Shown: one piece after another, positions 33,759-43,123 of the stretch
Position numbering within the stretch: position 1 is the stretch's first letter
Layout of the letters: each line of letters begins with the position of its first letter
NCBI RefSeq assembly: GCF_900452515.1
Contig: NZ_UGNW01000001.1
Location: 1,116,001 to 1,180,000 of the forward strand
DNA: 64,000 nucleotides
Direction of reading: 5' to 3'
Origin: Legionella birminghamensis
GTDB taxonomy: Bacteria > Pseudomonadota > Gammaproteobacteria > Legionellales > Legionellaceae
Position numbers and translations under genes: made by a program
The notes under the pieces: generated by a model
Told to the model about the DNA's origin: nothing
Databases searched by the model: none
The model's input: the letters and a program-made list of their open reading frames with translations, nothing else

Positions 33759-34316
33759 TCAATCAGCACGGCATTTTACCTGGGCCAGCATAATATGCTG
33801 TGAAAGCAATTGTTCCTGATCTGGCGAAAGCGTATCAAACTGGACTGCAGTTCGATACAAATCGTCGCTTAAATATTGGCTGTACACACAGATGGCATCC
33901 ACTACGATAGGTACCATCTTGGGTTTAGTATAAATTACCAGCTTTAAAAGGGTCTTCTCCTTAATCCGTTCTTTTGTTTTGAATGCCATGCCGCCCAAGC
34001 TGATATTCACTTTACGCAAATGAATTTTATCGCCCATAAGTAAATGGCGGGCAAGATAATCAATTTTGGCGTTTAGTAAATTGAGATAGTGGGTTAGTGC
34101 TGGTTCTTTCAGCGCTAATGACTGCGTCAGTTCGGCTAATTCATAGTCGATTGTCTGAAAGTATTGAGTAGTCTCCAGAAAACGCTGGCCATTTTGCCCC
34201 AGTAACTCTTCAGTCAGGGATTTATCAGAAACAAGGCTTCCCGGCTGAAGAATCTTGTAATCAAAATAGACCTGATCATCAATTCTGAAATGTTGTCTTC
34301 GTTCATGTACGGGCAT
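33759..34316 (-). CDS. PilZ-domain protein with helical insertion (cyclic-di-GMP receptor)
   Basis: 185 residues. The N-terminus has the PilZ RxxxR motif (RRQHFR, with the last arginine as second base) followed by a first strand VYFDYK. The second motif, N-x-S-x-x-G (KVNISLGGMAF), appears only after about 80 residues of helix, so the domain is split by an insertion. The C-terminal half is a beta-rich PilZ core ending AVQFDTLS. The two binding motifs are intact, so cyclic-di-GMP binding is likely; output unknown. It could respond to the nucleotide made or destroyed by the GGDEF/EAL protein at 11186, but no direct link is visible. Confidence 0.75.
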   Translation of the reverse strand: MPVHERRQHFRIDDQVYFDYKILQPGSLVSDKSLTEELLGQNGQRFLETTQYFQTIDYELAELTQSLALKEPALTHYLNLLNAKIDYLARHLLMGDKIHLRKVNISLGGMAFKTKERIKEKTLLKLVIYTKPKMVPIVVDAICVYSQYLSDDLYRTAVQFDTLSPDQEQLLSQHIMLAQVKCRAD

Positions 34317-34355
34317 AATTACTCCAAATCCATTTTAAGTTAAGCACAGACATAG

Positions 34356-37019
34356 TTAAACAGAAACTTCAATTGTAGGATCCTCGGGTTTATCATTTAA
34401 TGTACCATCGGTTGGTTGAATGATCATTGTCGGCGCTCTTGCATCACTCACAAGCTCTCGCTGTACTTGTTGATCTTCCCTCAAAACTTCTACTAGGCTA
34501 ACGGGCAGCACCTCCAGGTCTTCATCGTCATCACTGAGCACATCAACTACGGGAACCACCGGCATTACCGGTGCAGGTAAGGGTTGGCTGAACTGAAGCA
34601 GGGCAGCAGCTGAGCGATCACTGATTTCCTGGCTTCGTGCAACTGCTTCGGTATGATTTGTGGCAAGACCCGCAGCCTGCACACAGTCAGTCAGATAACT
34701 TATAAATGCCGCGGAGTTCACTCTGTTTTTAAGAATTGCTTCCTGCAGCACTTTATTAAATTCACTGACACGATCCAGTCTGACTGCTGCATTAAAGGCA
34801 GCATTGAGATTACCGGGTCTGTCCAGGGGTGGAATCATCCCCTGCAATTTCTGCTGCATATCAAACTGCAGCTTTTTCATTACATGCATGCCAAAGCCTT
34901 TATTCTCAGTACCATTAATCGCATCCTGAATCTCTCTCTGGGAGGCTTGCATGGCTTGAATCTTCTGATCGGCAGGTATGTGGCTGGCCATAATACGATG
35001 GTAATTGGTCACGCTGGTCAATATTGTTTCTTTATTACCATCCTCATAGGCTGGACTAATAGCGCGTAAGTCGCGAATATCCAGATAGTTTTTATCATGT
35101 GCATAAGCAGCCTGCGCCTCCGGATGCAGCATTTTTTCATTAAGATTGGCTAAATCGGCCCTGCTGATAACCAGCTGACGATTTCCACGTAAAGCTAAAG
35201 AGGCACCCGCTCCCTGACGCTGGAGAAAGTTGACCATATCAGGAGACAAGTCCTTTCCAAAGGTGAGCATTACTCTGCCCCCGTCTATGGCTTCGATGGT
35301 TTTAACCGGGTTATTTTGCCTGGTTGTCCAGGGGTGTTTATAAGGTCTTCCCTGTGAAGTAAACAGCACCGGGTTATGAAGGAGTTTCTCAAGGATCAAC
35401 CCTTGTCTAAGCTCTGGGCGGCTAATGTGTGCCGGATTATGCCGGGGAAGAACACTGTCAATTTTTCTAATCCGTTCTGACATGACAGTACGCAATTCGT
35501 TTGCATCCTTTTTGAGGGCTGTCACATCTTTTAATTCTTTTTCAGCTGTCTTGCGCTGGATTGTTGTCAGATCGCGACGTTGCAAAAGCCGGTTCAACTG
35601 TTGCTCCCTGATGCTGTGTTGCCAGGCAACACGATCGGCATATTGCAGCAGTAAGGCGCTCTGGTTTTTCAGTTGTTCGAGACTGTCAAATTTTGCATTA
35701 AAGGAGGAGTCCTCTATGAGTGTTCGATTTCTTCCCTGTCCATGCCTCGTGTGTTTGACAAGGGTTTCAATCGGTTGCATGCTGAGCCTTGAGTCCAGTC
35801 CCAGCTTGTCTTTGCTCATAATAACCTGGTCAAACACAAAAAGACTTCGCGCATTGCGCAATGCTTTATTCTGATTATATCCGCCTATCGCGTCTGTATC
35901 GCTGCATAAATAGAAAAGACCGAGAGAAGGGCCAAAATCGTCTATATATTCATTGGGTTGCAGACCAGCGCCCACTGGATTAAGTGTTGAATAATGCTCG
36001 TAGGTTTTACTCGACCCGAAAGAGGAAAACGTTTTTCCTTTAGCGAAATCTTTAAGTAATCTAATATTGTCAAATGGCACAAACAGAGCAGGTTGGCCAT
36101 TATGCGTCATCGTGGTGGCGCGGGTTGTATCCAGTCCGAGCATCCGGGATACGTTTAAAGCCATTGCCTCCCGTTGAACTTCTGCAATTTCTCCATGCTT
36201 AGGCAGTTTGATAATTGCCTCAGTACCCAATTTAAAATTCCCTCTGGCTGCTGTGTAAGTTGCGCGGTTTACTGGGTTTCCATCCCTTAAATTACCCAAT
36301 TGCTGTCTGACAGTGGCCAGACTGACCAGGGATACTTTTTCAGTGACCCCGCCAGCACTTTCCGCCAGTTCACAGTAAGTTGCCGAACCTCCGACTTCAT
36401 CTGGAACCCTGATTAATTTCAGGTTGTTTATCTTGTCGAGATCTCTCATCATGTCCAGGCGCTCTTTGTCTTTATTGTTCTCAGGAGAACCTGCTGTCTG
36501 CGTTTTCATCCGTTTTTCTAATTGGGCAATGACGGATTTTACATGGGCATCATTAGCCGCTCTAAAAGGGTGGTCCCGGTGAAGAAACTGCTTGATGATG
36601 GGCTCTAGCTTTGCCCGGGCAGCTGCTTTTAATTGGGTTAACTCCAGGGTGTCTGGCGTAGCCACGGTATTGCGATTATAGTAATCGTTCTGCGGCAGGG
36701 CGCTTAGCCGGTCGTCCCTGCGCCAGAATTCAATTCGCCTGCGTAGTCCGCCAGCATTATAGCCGGCAGGTCTTGGCGGGCTTCCATCGGCAAATTTTAC
36801 ATTTTTAAGCAGAATGTCTTTGAGGCGTCCCCACTGGCCGGCGGAATTTTCGACGGTGGTATAATCGATTACGCCCACGCCATGAGCTTCAATGGATTCA
36901 AGGGCTGTATCAAGATCTCGGTACGGCGCTAATTGTTCAGCGGAAATGTCAATCCCTTTATTCACGCTGATTTCTTTTAAGAAGCGGATCATTATGCGAT
37001 TTTTTTGTGTAGGGTCCAT
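34356..37019 (-). CDS. Large protein with kinase-like (PI3/4K- or HipA-type) fold, putative effector
   Basis: 887 residues from MDPTQKN; a TTG three codons upstream is the alternative. Residues about 265 to 400 resemble the kinase fold of PI3/4K-, HipA- and Fam20-like enzymes: a lysine on a strand (EAIIKLPKHG), a helix with conserved glutamate (EVQREAMALNVSRMLGLD), a hinge-like strand (QPALFVPFDNIRLL), a catalytic-loop-like segment D-T-D-A-I-G-G-Y-N-Q-N-K, and a metal-aspartate strand (SLFVFDQVI). The C-terminal half is helical with coiled-coil stretches, and the tail (about 825-887) is proline- and acid-rich (SDDDEDLEVLPV). No signal peptide. Kinase activity is inference; the N-terminal 200 residues are unrecognised. 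Confidence 0.6.
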   Translation of the reverse strand: MDPTQKNRIMIRFLKEISVNKGIDISAEQLAPYRDLDTALESIEAHGVGVIDYTTVENSAGQWGRLKDILLKNVKFADGSPPRPAGYNAGGLRRRIEFWRRDDRLSALPQNDYYNRNTVATPDTLELTQLKAAARAKLEPIIKQFLHRDHPFRAANDAHVKSVIAQLEKRMKTQTAGSPENNKDKERLDMMRDLDKINNLKLIRVPDEVGGSATYCELAESAGGVTEKVSLVSLATVRQQLGNLRDGNPVNRATYTAARGNFKLGTEAIIKLPKHGEIAEVQREAMALNVSRMLGLDTTRATTMTHNGQPALFVPFDNIRLLKDFAKGKTFSSFGSSKTYEHYSTLNPVGAGLQPNEYIDDFGPSLGLFYLCSDTDAIGGYNQNKALRNARSLFVFDQVIMSKDKLGLDSRLSMQPIETLVKHTRHGQGRNRTLIEDSSFNAKFDSLEQLKNQSALLLQYADRVAWQHSIREQQLNRLLQRRDLTTIQRKTAEKELKDVTALKKDANELRTVMSERIRKIDSVLPRHNPAHISRPELRQGLILEKLLHNPVLFTSQGRPYKHPWTTRQNNPVKTIEAIDGGRVMLTFGKDLSPDMVNFLQRQGAGASLALRGNRQLVISRADLANLNEKMLHPEAQAAYAHDKNYLDIRDLRAISPAYEDGNKETILTSVTNYHRIMASHIPADQKIQAMQASQREIQDAINGTENKGFGMHVMKKLQFDMQQKLQGMIPPLDRPGNLNAAFNAAVRLDRVSEFNKVLQEAILKNRVNSAAFISYLTDCVQAAGLATNHTEAVARSQEISDRSAAALLQFSQPLPAPVMPVVPVVDVLSDDDEDLEVLPVSLVEVLREDQQVQRELVSDARAPTMIIQPTDGTLNDKPEDPTIEVSV

Positions 37020-37138
37020 AACACACAAGTTTCCTCTAAGATTTCTTAATTTAAATATAGTCGGTGAAATTCAAGGCGTGTGCCATAAATACAAAAAAGT
37101 TCTACACTGTATACAAATAGTTATGAAAACGAGCAATC

Positions 37139-38086
37139 ATGCCGCAGAGTCAAGCCCAAATACGTGAGTTGCTAAAACAGCCAAAAGTACCGGTGGATGA
37201 AATTATTTCGGAGTTGTCTGACTGGCAATTTCATGATCTTGCCCTCTTCTATACGCATAGCCAAACCCAAAAAAATGTTTTGGACATGCCCATCTTTGAT
37301 CGCTTATGGCGTGCGCATAGAGAAAAGATAAGCCTGGCCGACTCACCCGACTTTAAACTGAAAAAGCAAATTGGCTTTTCAGATCGGGAGCTGGTTCTGG
37401 GTTTTGGATTATATTACTCCGCCATGAGTTTTAAAAAACAATATCAGCAAAAGTCATTGCCTAAATATGAAGAAGCTTTTCTTAAATATTTAAAATTGGC
37501 GATGCAATATGGTTCGATTCAGGCATTTCGTATTGCTTTGACTAAATTGCAAGTGGAAGTGAGTAATGAAAAGTCAAGTGTTCAGGATTTAGTAGATAAT
37601 GTTGGCAAGGTTTTAATCAATTGGAAGCCGGTTTTGCTTAAACATAGAACCCCAGGGGCTTTATTATTAGCGAGTGGATTTCACTTTTTTGCACGCAAAC
37701 TGATAGAAAAGCAAGGAAGTGCAGCGCAGATCATGGCCGCTTATCAAAGTCTTTGGGAGCAACTGCATTTAGCCCAATTATGCCTTGATAGTTCTGATGA
37801 CGCGATAAATAATGCTTATCTTTGCATGGGACTGGGTTTATCCAATGCTTATGATCTTCCTGCCATTGAAATCATGAAGAAAGCTGTCCGCGAGGAATCT
37901 GAAACATTCATGTCGGTTAGACAACGGGAGCAAATGGAGATTATCGCGGCTTCAACCTTTGATACAAAGTTGCAGATAGTCAGGCTAAAAGCACCGGCGT
38001 TTAGTCTGGGGAGTTCAAATAGTGAACATACAAAAACCATCAAGGAGTCATTCAAAAATATAATTTCAGGACCAGGAAGATCCTGA
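37139..38086 (+). CDS. Unknown protein with F-box-like N-terminus, possible effector
   Basis: 315 residues, helical throughout, with no signal peptide. Residues 18 to 60 (VPVDEIISELSDWQFHDLAL, then FDRLWRAHREK) have the spacing of an F-box: proline, two short amphipathic helices and a closing L-W. The middle part (ALLLASGFHFFARKL, LAQLCLDSSDDAINNAYLCMG) looks like a helical repeat bundle. I recall lineage-specific Legionella families of this type (DUF5630) but cannot prove membership. If the F-box is real the protein may recruit a host SCF ubiquitin ligase. Divergent from the kinase-like gene with a 119-base shared upstream region. Confidence 0.5.
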   Translation: MPQSQAQIRELLKQPKVPVDEIISELSDWQFHDLALFYTHSQTQKNVLDMPIFDRLWRAHREKISLADSPDFKLKKQIGFSDRELVLGFGLYYSAMSFKKQYQQKSLPKYEEAFLKYLKLAMQYGSIQAFRIALTKLQVEVSNEKSSVQDLVDNVGKVLINWKPVLLKHRTPGALLLASGFHFFARKLIEKQGSAAQIMAAYQSLWEQLHLAQLCLDSSDDAINNAYLCMGLGLSNAYDLPAIEIMKKAVREESETFMSVRQREQMEIIAASTFDTKLQIVRLKAPAFSLGSSNSEHTKTIKESFKNIISGPGRS

Positions 38087-38144
38087 GGCTATCTTGGCAG
38101 CCAAATTTTAACTACAATGTTTCTTTTTATAAAGAAAACTACCT

Positions 38145-39389
38145 ATGTTCAAACCCCTAGCGCTTTATATCGGATTACGTTATACGCGTGCCAAGAAAAA
38201 GAATCACTTTGTATCATTCATCTCCCTAAGCTCCATGCTGGGTATTGGTCTGGGAGTCATGGTTCTGATTACTGTGCTATCGGTGATGAATGGTTTTGAT
38301 GTTGAAATTCATCGGCGTTTTTTTGGCATGGCTCCTGAAATTACCGTCACCGGACGAGATGGGAAAATCAGCGACTGGCCCTCTTTGGAAAAAGAGTTAA
38401 CCCAAATTCCAGGCATTAAAGCTGTCGTTCCATTTGTGGGAGGGCAGGGCTTATTAACGAATGAAGGCCAGGTGTTACCGATTATTTTAACCGGTGTCGA
38501 TCCGGAGCTGGAGGAAAAAGTCAGCCATATCAAAGAAAAAATGCTGATTGGCGATATGAAAAATCTAAAAAATTTTGGCATTATTCTTGGACGGGGTTTG
38601 GCCGATAGTCTCGGGGTAATGATCGGGGATAAAGTTACGATTATGATTCCACAAGCCACAGTAACCCCGGCGGGAATGGTGCCGCGTTTCAAGCGTTTCA
38701 CTGTAGCAGGGGTATTTTCGGCGGGAAATGGCTTTAATTTTGATAGTAAACTGGCATTTATCAACTTGAATGATGCGCAAAAACTCATGCAGCTTGGTAA
38801 TGATGTTACCGGGCTTAAGATGAAAATCAATAATATTTATAATGCGCCTAAACTGTCAGAAGTAATCGCTGCAAAACTTGGGGAAGAGTATCAGGTCGGC
38901 AATTGGACTGACCAGTTTGGTGCCTTTTTTGATGCAGTTAAAATGGAAAAGACAATGATGTTCCTTATCCTTTTACTGATTATCGGCGTGGCGGCATTTA
39001 ATCTGGTCTCTTCACTGGTGATGGTTGTGAACGATAAACAATCAGAAATTGCCATCCTGAGAACCATCGGGGCTACGCCCGGTATTATTCTATGGACATT
39101 TATTGTTCAGGGAATGCTTGTGGGTGTGATTGGAACTTTGATAGGACTTGTAGGCGGTATTATTCTTGCAAGCAATGCCACGGCGATTGTGAACTGGCTG
39201 CAGGCCTTTTTCGATACCCGTGTTCTGTCTTCCAGCATCTATTTTGTGGATTACCTTCCTTCGAAAATTATGCTAAGTGATTTAGTTAAAATTTGCGCTG
39301 CTGCTTTGACAATGAGTTTTCTGGCTACTATTTATCCTGCCTGGCGCGCTTCAAAAACAGTGATTGCGGAGGCACTTCATTATGAGTAA
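38145..39389 (+). CDS. lolC: Lipoprotein-releasing ABC transporter permease LolC/E
   Basis: 414 residues. The N-terminus ([20 protein letters not shown]) and first membrane helix, a periplasmic domain of about 220 residues, and three C-terminal membrane helices (about 272-292, 316-338, 378-400) give the FtsX/LolCE layout. The complex extracts lipoproteins from the inner membrane and hands them to LolA. Only one permease gene is next to lolD, as in bacteria that use a single LolF-like homodimer; a second may exist elsewhere. The stop overlaps the lolD start. Confidence 0.93.
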   Translation: MFKPLALYIGLRYTRAKKKNHFVSFISLSSMLGIGLGVMVLITVLSVMNGFDVEIHRRFFGMAPEITVTGRDGKISDWPSLEKELTQIPGIKAVVPFVGGQGLLTNEGQVLPIILTGVDPELEEKVSHIKEKMLIGDMKNLKNFGIILGRGLADSLGVMIGDKVTIMIPQATVTPAGMVPRFKRFTVAGVFSAGNGFNFDSKLAFINLNDAQKLMQLGNDVTGLKMKINNIYNAPKLSEVIAAKLGEEYQVGNWTDQFGAFFDAVKMEKTMMFLILLLIIGVAAFNLVSSLVMVVNDKQSEIAILRTIGATPGIILWTFIVQGMLVGVIGTLIGLVGGIILASNATAIVNWLQAFFDTRVLSSSIYFVDYLPSKIMLSDLVKICAAALTMSFLATIYPAWRASKTVIAEALHYE

Positions 39390-40056
39390 GACCAGTTTAT
39401 CCTGCACTAATTTAAGCAAATCCTATCATGACGGTACTTCAACGGTTGATGTGTTGAAGGGTGTGAATTTGAGTGTGGAACAGGGAGAAAGCCTGGCTAT
39501 TATTGGCCCATCTGGCTCAGGAAAAAGTACATTGCTCCATTTGCTGGGAGGCTTGGACAAGCCAAGCGGAGGGGATGTGATGATTGATCGACAAAACTGG
39601 CAAAGCCTTTCTGAGAAGCAGCGTTGCCGCTTACGCAATCAAAATCTGGGATTTGTCTATCAGTTTCACCATTTATTGCCCGAGTTTACTGCATTGGAGA
39701 ATGTTGCTATGACGCTCCTGCTTGGGGATAAATCAGTTGCTGAAGCAGAGTCTCTGGCTCATTCCATGCTTGAAAAAGTGGGCTTGCAGCATCGACTAAC
39801 GCATAAGCCCTCACAGCTTTCTGGCGGTGAGCGGCAGCGTGTCGCGATCGCCAGAGCACTTGTGCATAAGCCACGTTTTGTACTGGCGGATGAGCCTACA
39901 GGTAATCTGGATCAGGAGACAGCCACAAGAATATTTGAACTGATGCTTGAACTTAATCAGTCATTAAATACTGCGCTGGTGATTGTGACCCATGATCAGC
40001 AGCTGGCCTCCAGAATGAATAGGGTGAAGACAATCCAGGATGGGGTGTTGGCTTAA
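39382..40056 (+). CDS. lolD: Lipoprotein-releasing ABC transporter ATPase LolD
   Basis: 224 residues from [10 protein letters not shown]; its ATG lies within the last eight bases of lolC, so translation is coupled. Walker A is GPSGSGKST, the Q-loop [11 protein letters not shown] is LolD-typical, the signature is [15 protein letters not shown], and Walker B with catalytic Glu is [11 protein letters not shown]. It powers lipoprotein release together with the permease. A repeat array starts about 50 bases after its stop. Confidence 0.95.
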   Translation: MSKTSLSCTNLSKSYHDGTSTVDVLKGVNLSVEQGESLAIIGPSGSGKSTLLHLLGGLDKPSGGDVMIDRQNWQSLSEKQRCRLRNQNLGFVYQFHHLLPEFTALENVAMTLLLGDKSVAEAESLAHSMLEKVGLQHRLTHKPSQLSGGERQRVAIARALVHKPRFVLADEPTGNLDQETATRIFELMLELNQSLNTALVIVTHDQQLASRMNRVKTIQDGVLA

Positions 40057-40107
40057 TCGCTTAGAACCGCGACATCACAGCTATTCGACTCCCGCAACGA
40101 AGACCAT

Positions 40108-40482
40108 CGAATCCCCGCGGCTGCGACCAATGAATCCCCGCGGCTAAGACTAATGAATCCTCGCGGCTGCGACCAATGAATCCCCGCGGCTTCGACCGCG
40201 GGGCCCACACGAAGCTATTTAGGGTATCAGTTTTGCCGATTAAGAATAATTTTTGAAAGACATTCTGTTGACTGCCTTTTCAGCCTCTATTGGTCGGCGA
40301 CATTGAAAACTCATCAGAGGAGCATTTTCTACCAACAGAGATGGTCCCCGCGGTCGAAGCCGCGGGGATTCGGTTGGTGTCGCCGGGATTCGGGTTGGTG
40401 TCGCCGGGATTCGGGTTGGTGTCGCCGGGATTCGGGTTGGTATCGCCGGGATTCGGCGTCGACCGCGGAGATTCGGGCGAGG
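40108..40482. repeat. MITE-like element, copy B, with tandem arrays at both ends
   Basis: The left end unit (GAATCCCCGCGGCTGCGACCA form) is repeated with a period of exactly 23 bases at 40109, 40132, 40155 and 40178. The last copy completes the palindrome CCCCGCGGCTTCGACCGCGGGG. The core (about 40207-40342) contains CGAAGCTATTTAGGG and CAGCCTCTATTGGT, related to copy A. The right end starts GGTCCCCGCGGTCGAAGCC, then the unit GGGATTCGGGTTGGTGTCGCC repeats with a period of about 21 bases (GATT at 40367, 40387, 40408, 40429, 40450). It fills the gap between lolD and asnS, which converge. No gene is encoded. Confidence 0.85.
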
Positions 40483-40485
40483 AAA

Positions 40486-41889
40486 TTAATAATTCGCATT
40501 ACCAGGCGTACGTGGGAATGGAATAACGTCTCTAACGTTGCCGACCCCAGTCACATAACTGATTAAGCGTTCGAATCCAAGGCCATAGCCCGCGTGGGGC
40601 ACTGTGCCGTAACGGCGCAAGTCGCGATACCAGTTATAATCCTCTTTATTCAGCCCGCATTCATCCATGCGCTGATCCAGTACCTCCAGGCGCTCTTCAC
40701 GCTGGCTGCCGCCGATGATTTCACCAATGCCTGGTGCAAGAACATCCATGGCTGCGACTGTTCGGCCGTCATCATTAAGTCGCATGTAAAAGCCTTTAAT
40801 CTCTTTGGGATAATCAGTAAGAATCACTGGTTTCTTGCAGAGCTCTTCCGCAATATAACGTTCGTGCTCTGATTGTAAGTCCAGCCCCCAGGAAACAGGG
40901 TAGTCAAAAGATTTGTCTGCTTTCTGCAATGCGCTAATGGCGTCAGTATAAGACATTATTTCAAACTCAGACTCTGCAATATTTTCCAGACGTTCGATAC
41001 AGCCAGGCGCTACAAACTGGTTGAAGAATTCCATATCGTCAGCGCGTTCATCAAGAACCACTTTACAAAGATAACGTAGCATTTCCTGGCTTAATGCAGC
41101 GATATCACTTAAGCCGGCAAATGCAATCTCTGGCTCAATCATCCAGAACTCTGCCAGATGGCGGCTGGTGTTTGAGTTTTCAGCTCGGAATGTCGGGCCA
41201 AAGGTGTAGACCTTCGACATCGCCAGACAATAGGCCTCTACGTTAAGCTGGCCTGAAACGGTCAGAAATGCTTCTCGCCCGAAAAAGTCTTTGGAAAAAT
41301 CAATTTTTCCGTCCTGGTTTCGCGGCAAATTGGTGAGATCCAGGGTACTGACTCTAAACATTTCACCTGCGCCTTCGCAGTCGCTGGCGGTGATGATGGG
41401 GGTGTGAATCCAGAAATAACCGCGCTCATGGAAAAATCGATGGACAGCTTGAGCCAGGCAATGACGTATACGGGTTACTGCGCCGATTGTATTGGTGCGG
41501 GGACGAAGATGGGCTACTTCACGTAAAAACTCAAGCGTGTGCCTTTTCGCCTGGATAGGATAGCTTTCAGGGTTTTCAACCCAACCTGCTACTTCAAGAT
41601 TTTCAACCTGGATCTCAAAGGATTGCCCTTTTCCTTGTGAGGTGACCAGTTTGCCAGTTGCGATAATGGCACATCCGGCTGTCAATTTTAAAATTTCAGT
41701 TTGGTAATTGGCCAAGCTTTCTGAAGCAACCAGCTGGATCGGGGCAAAGCAAGAGCCATCATGCACACTGATAAATGAGAGGCCCGCTTTGGAATCTCTG
41801 CGTGTTTTTACCCAGCCCCGCACGCAAACTGTCTCATCGACACTAATTTCACCGTCAAGGCATTGTTTTATCGTATAAACCTCTGTCAT
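40486..41889 (-). CDS. asnS: Asparaginyl-tRNA synthetase
   Basis: 467 residues from MTEVYTIKQ, chosen because GGAG lies six bases upstream; an ATG six codons earlier lies before this site. An OB-fold anticodon-binding domain ([18 protein letters not shown]) is followed by the class IIb catalytic core with motif 2 ([21 protein letters not shown]) and motif 3 ([15 protein letters not shown]). It charges tRNA-Asn directly. The C-terminus [10 protein letters not shown] form ([13 protein letters not shown]) is typical of AsnS. Its stop lies four bases from the end of the tandem array. Confidence 0.97.
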   Translation of the reverse strand: MTEVYTIKQCLDGEISVDETVCVRGWVKTRRDSKAGLSFISVHDGSCFAPIQLVASESLANYQTEILKLTAGCAIIATGKLVTSQGKGQSFEIQVENLEVAGWVENPESYPIQAKRHTLEFLREVAHLRPRTNTIGAVTRIRHCLAQAVHRFFHERGYFWIHTPIITASDCEGAGEMFRVSTLDLTNLPRNQDGKIDFSKDFFGREAFLTVSGQLNVEAYCLAMSKVYTFGPTFRAENSNTSRHLAEFWMIEPEIAFAGLSDIAALSQEMLRYLCKVVLDERADDMEFFNQFVAPGCIERLENIAESEFEIMSYTDAISALQKADKSFDYPVSWGLDLQSEHERYIAEELCKKPVILTDYPKEIKGFYMRLNDDGRTVAAMDVLAPGIGEIIGGSQREERLEVLDQRMDECGLNKEDYNWYRDLRRYGTVPHAGYGLGFERLISYVTGVGNVRDVIPFPRTPGNANY

Positions 41890-41992
41890 GATGTACTCCG
41901 AAAGCAAATAATAGACATATATAAATACAGTATCGTAAATTGTCTATGGTAAAAACAGAATAATATACCAAATAAAACAGACGGGGGAATCC

Positions 41993-42556
41993 ATGTTGCG
42001 CTTCGGGATGATGTTTTTTATATTCATAAACGCAATTACAGCCACTGCAAAGGATACTGAACTGGAATTTTATCATCCATTTGAAGGAATAGAAGGTGTT
42101 CCTGCAGCGACAGTAGTATCAAGTTATGAAGGCGAATGCTGGCAGCAATCCCAGAAGATAAAACGCGAGGATGCCTGGCGCTGTGCTGCAGAGGGGAAGA
42201 TTTTTGATCCTTGCTTTATAAAGCCCTTTGGAAAAAAATCATCGGCATTTTGTCCAGGCAGCCCCTGGAGCAAACAATCGGTCGAAATTAAGCTAAGAAA
42301 TGCAGTTAATGAGTCGGCTCAGGCTGCTTTGGACATCTCCAGAACGTATCCCTGGGTAGTGGAATTAGCAAGCGGCGAAAAATGTCTGGCGGTCGATGAG
42401 GGTAGTATGTATGATGGAATGCCCGTTCATTATCAATGTGAACATCAGGGAATTTTGATGGGGCACCTGCAGCGTTGTAAAGCCGAATGGAGCATGCTGA
42501 TGCATGAGCAGAATGGCAAGGTAGATACTGTCCCTATCGTCAAGGCATGGTTCTAA
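41993..42556 (+). CDS. Secreted cysteine-rich protein of unknown function
   Basis: 187 residues. Residues 1 to 19 form a signal peptide. The mature part has six cysteines in recognisable blocks (GECWQQS, DAWRCAAEG, DPCFIKPF, FCPGSPW, EKCLAVDEG, QRCKAEWSML). The CW / DAWRC / DPCF order recalls a family of small secreted or periplasmic proteins seen in several phyla, none with a known role. Disulfide-bonded and periplasmic or exported by inference. Divergent from asnS with a 103-base gap. Confidence 0.7.
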   Translation: MLRFGMMFFIFINAITATAKDTELEFYHPFEGIEGVPAATVVSSYEGECWQQSQKIKREDAWRCAAEGKIFDPCFIKPFGKKSSAFCPGSPWSKQSVEIKLRNAVNESAQAALDISRTYPWVVELASGEKCLAVDEGSMYDGMPVHYQCEHQGILMGHLQRCKAEWSMLMHEQNGKVDTVPIVKAWF

Positions 42557-42647
42557 ACTGGAAACTTCCTATAAAATTTAATTTTATTTATCAATGGCTC
42601 TCCAATCTATACTACACTTAGTAATAATAGAATAAGGGAGCTAAACT

Positions 42648-43073
42648 ATGATTACTGTACCATTCCATACGCTGTTAATTGAGCAAGTTCTTGGGCTATA
42701 TTTATTAATTGTTGCGCTGATCTTGATTGCCAGGGGGCCGTATTATCAGGAATTGATGAAAAGGGTAGGAACCAATAGCGGATGGATATTGGTTGGGGCT
42801 TCTTTCTCGCTGGTCTTTGGTTTGATAATGGTTGTTATTCATAATATCTGGGAATGGGATTATGAGCTGCTGGTCACTGTGATCGCCTGGCTCATTGTCG
42901 TTAAATCCATTCTATGGCTGGCATTTCCTGAAAGCATGCTGGGGATAGCGCAAAGGGTTTATTCTGGTGGATCCTATTATGTGATTATGGCGCTGGTCGG
43001 CATTCTTGGGGTTTTCCTGATTTCCCATGGATTCCAGGCGTTCAATGGTAACTTTCATATTATGAATTGGTAA
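42648..43073 (+). CDS. Small four-helix inner-membrane protein
   Basis: 141 residues with four predicted membrane helices (about 10-28, 44-62, 73-90, 112-130) and short loops. A strong GGGAG site precedes the ATG. No catalytic motif or family is recognised. A TATACT about 35 bases upstream of the start may be its -10 box. An intrinsic terminator follows. Confidence 0.7.
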   Translation: MITVPFHTLLIEQVLGLYLLIVALILIARGPYYQELMKRVGTNSGWILVGASFSLVFGLIMVVIHNIWEWDYELLVTVIAWLIVVKSILWLAFPESMLGIAQRVYSGGSYYVIMALVGILGVFLISHGFQAFNGNFHIMNW

Positions 43074-43088
43074 TGACGACTGCATTCT

Positions 43089-43116
43089 AGCCCGATTGCA
43101 TGAAATCGGGCTGTTT
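43089..43116. terminator. Hairpin between the membrane protein and maiA
   Basis: Inverted repeat AGCCCGATT / AATCGGGCT around GCATGA, followed by GTTT. It lies between the stops of converging genes (43073 and 43124) and is probably bidirectional. Confidence 0.7.
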
Positions 43117-43123
43117 CACAAGG

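Noticed and set aside
37029..37138. PmrA-type operator (CTTAAT repeats) in the divergent effector promoter
   Set aside because: Only a single partial CTTAATTTAAATA is seen; the second half site required for a call is absent.
40108..40482. CRISPR array
   Set aside because: Units are back-to-back 21-23-base tandem copies with no unique spacers, and no cas gene is nearby.
40290..40526. Short frame encoding repeated GFGLVSP peptides
   Set aside because: It is the tandem repeat read as protein; no ribosome site and it runs into the asnS 3' end on the other strand.
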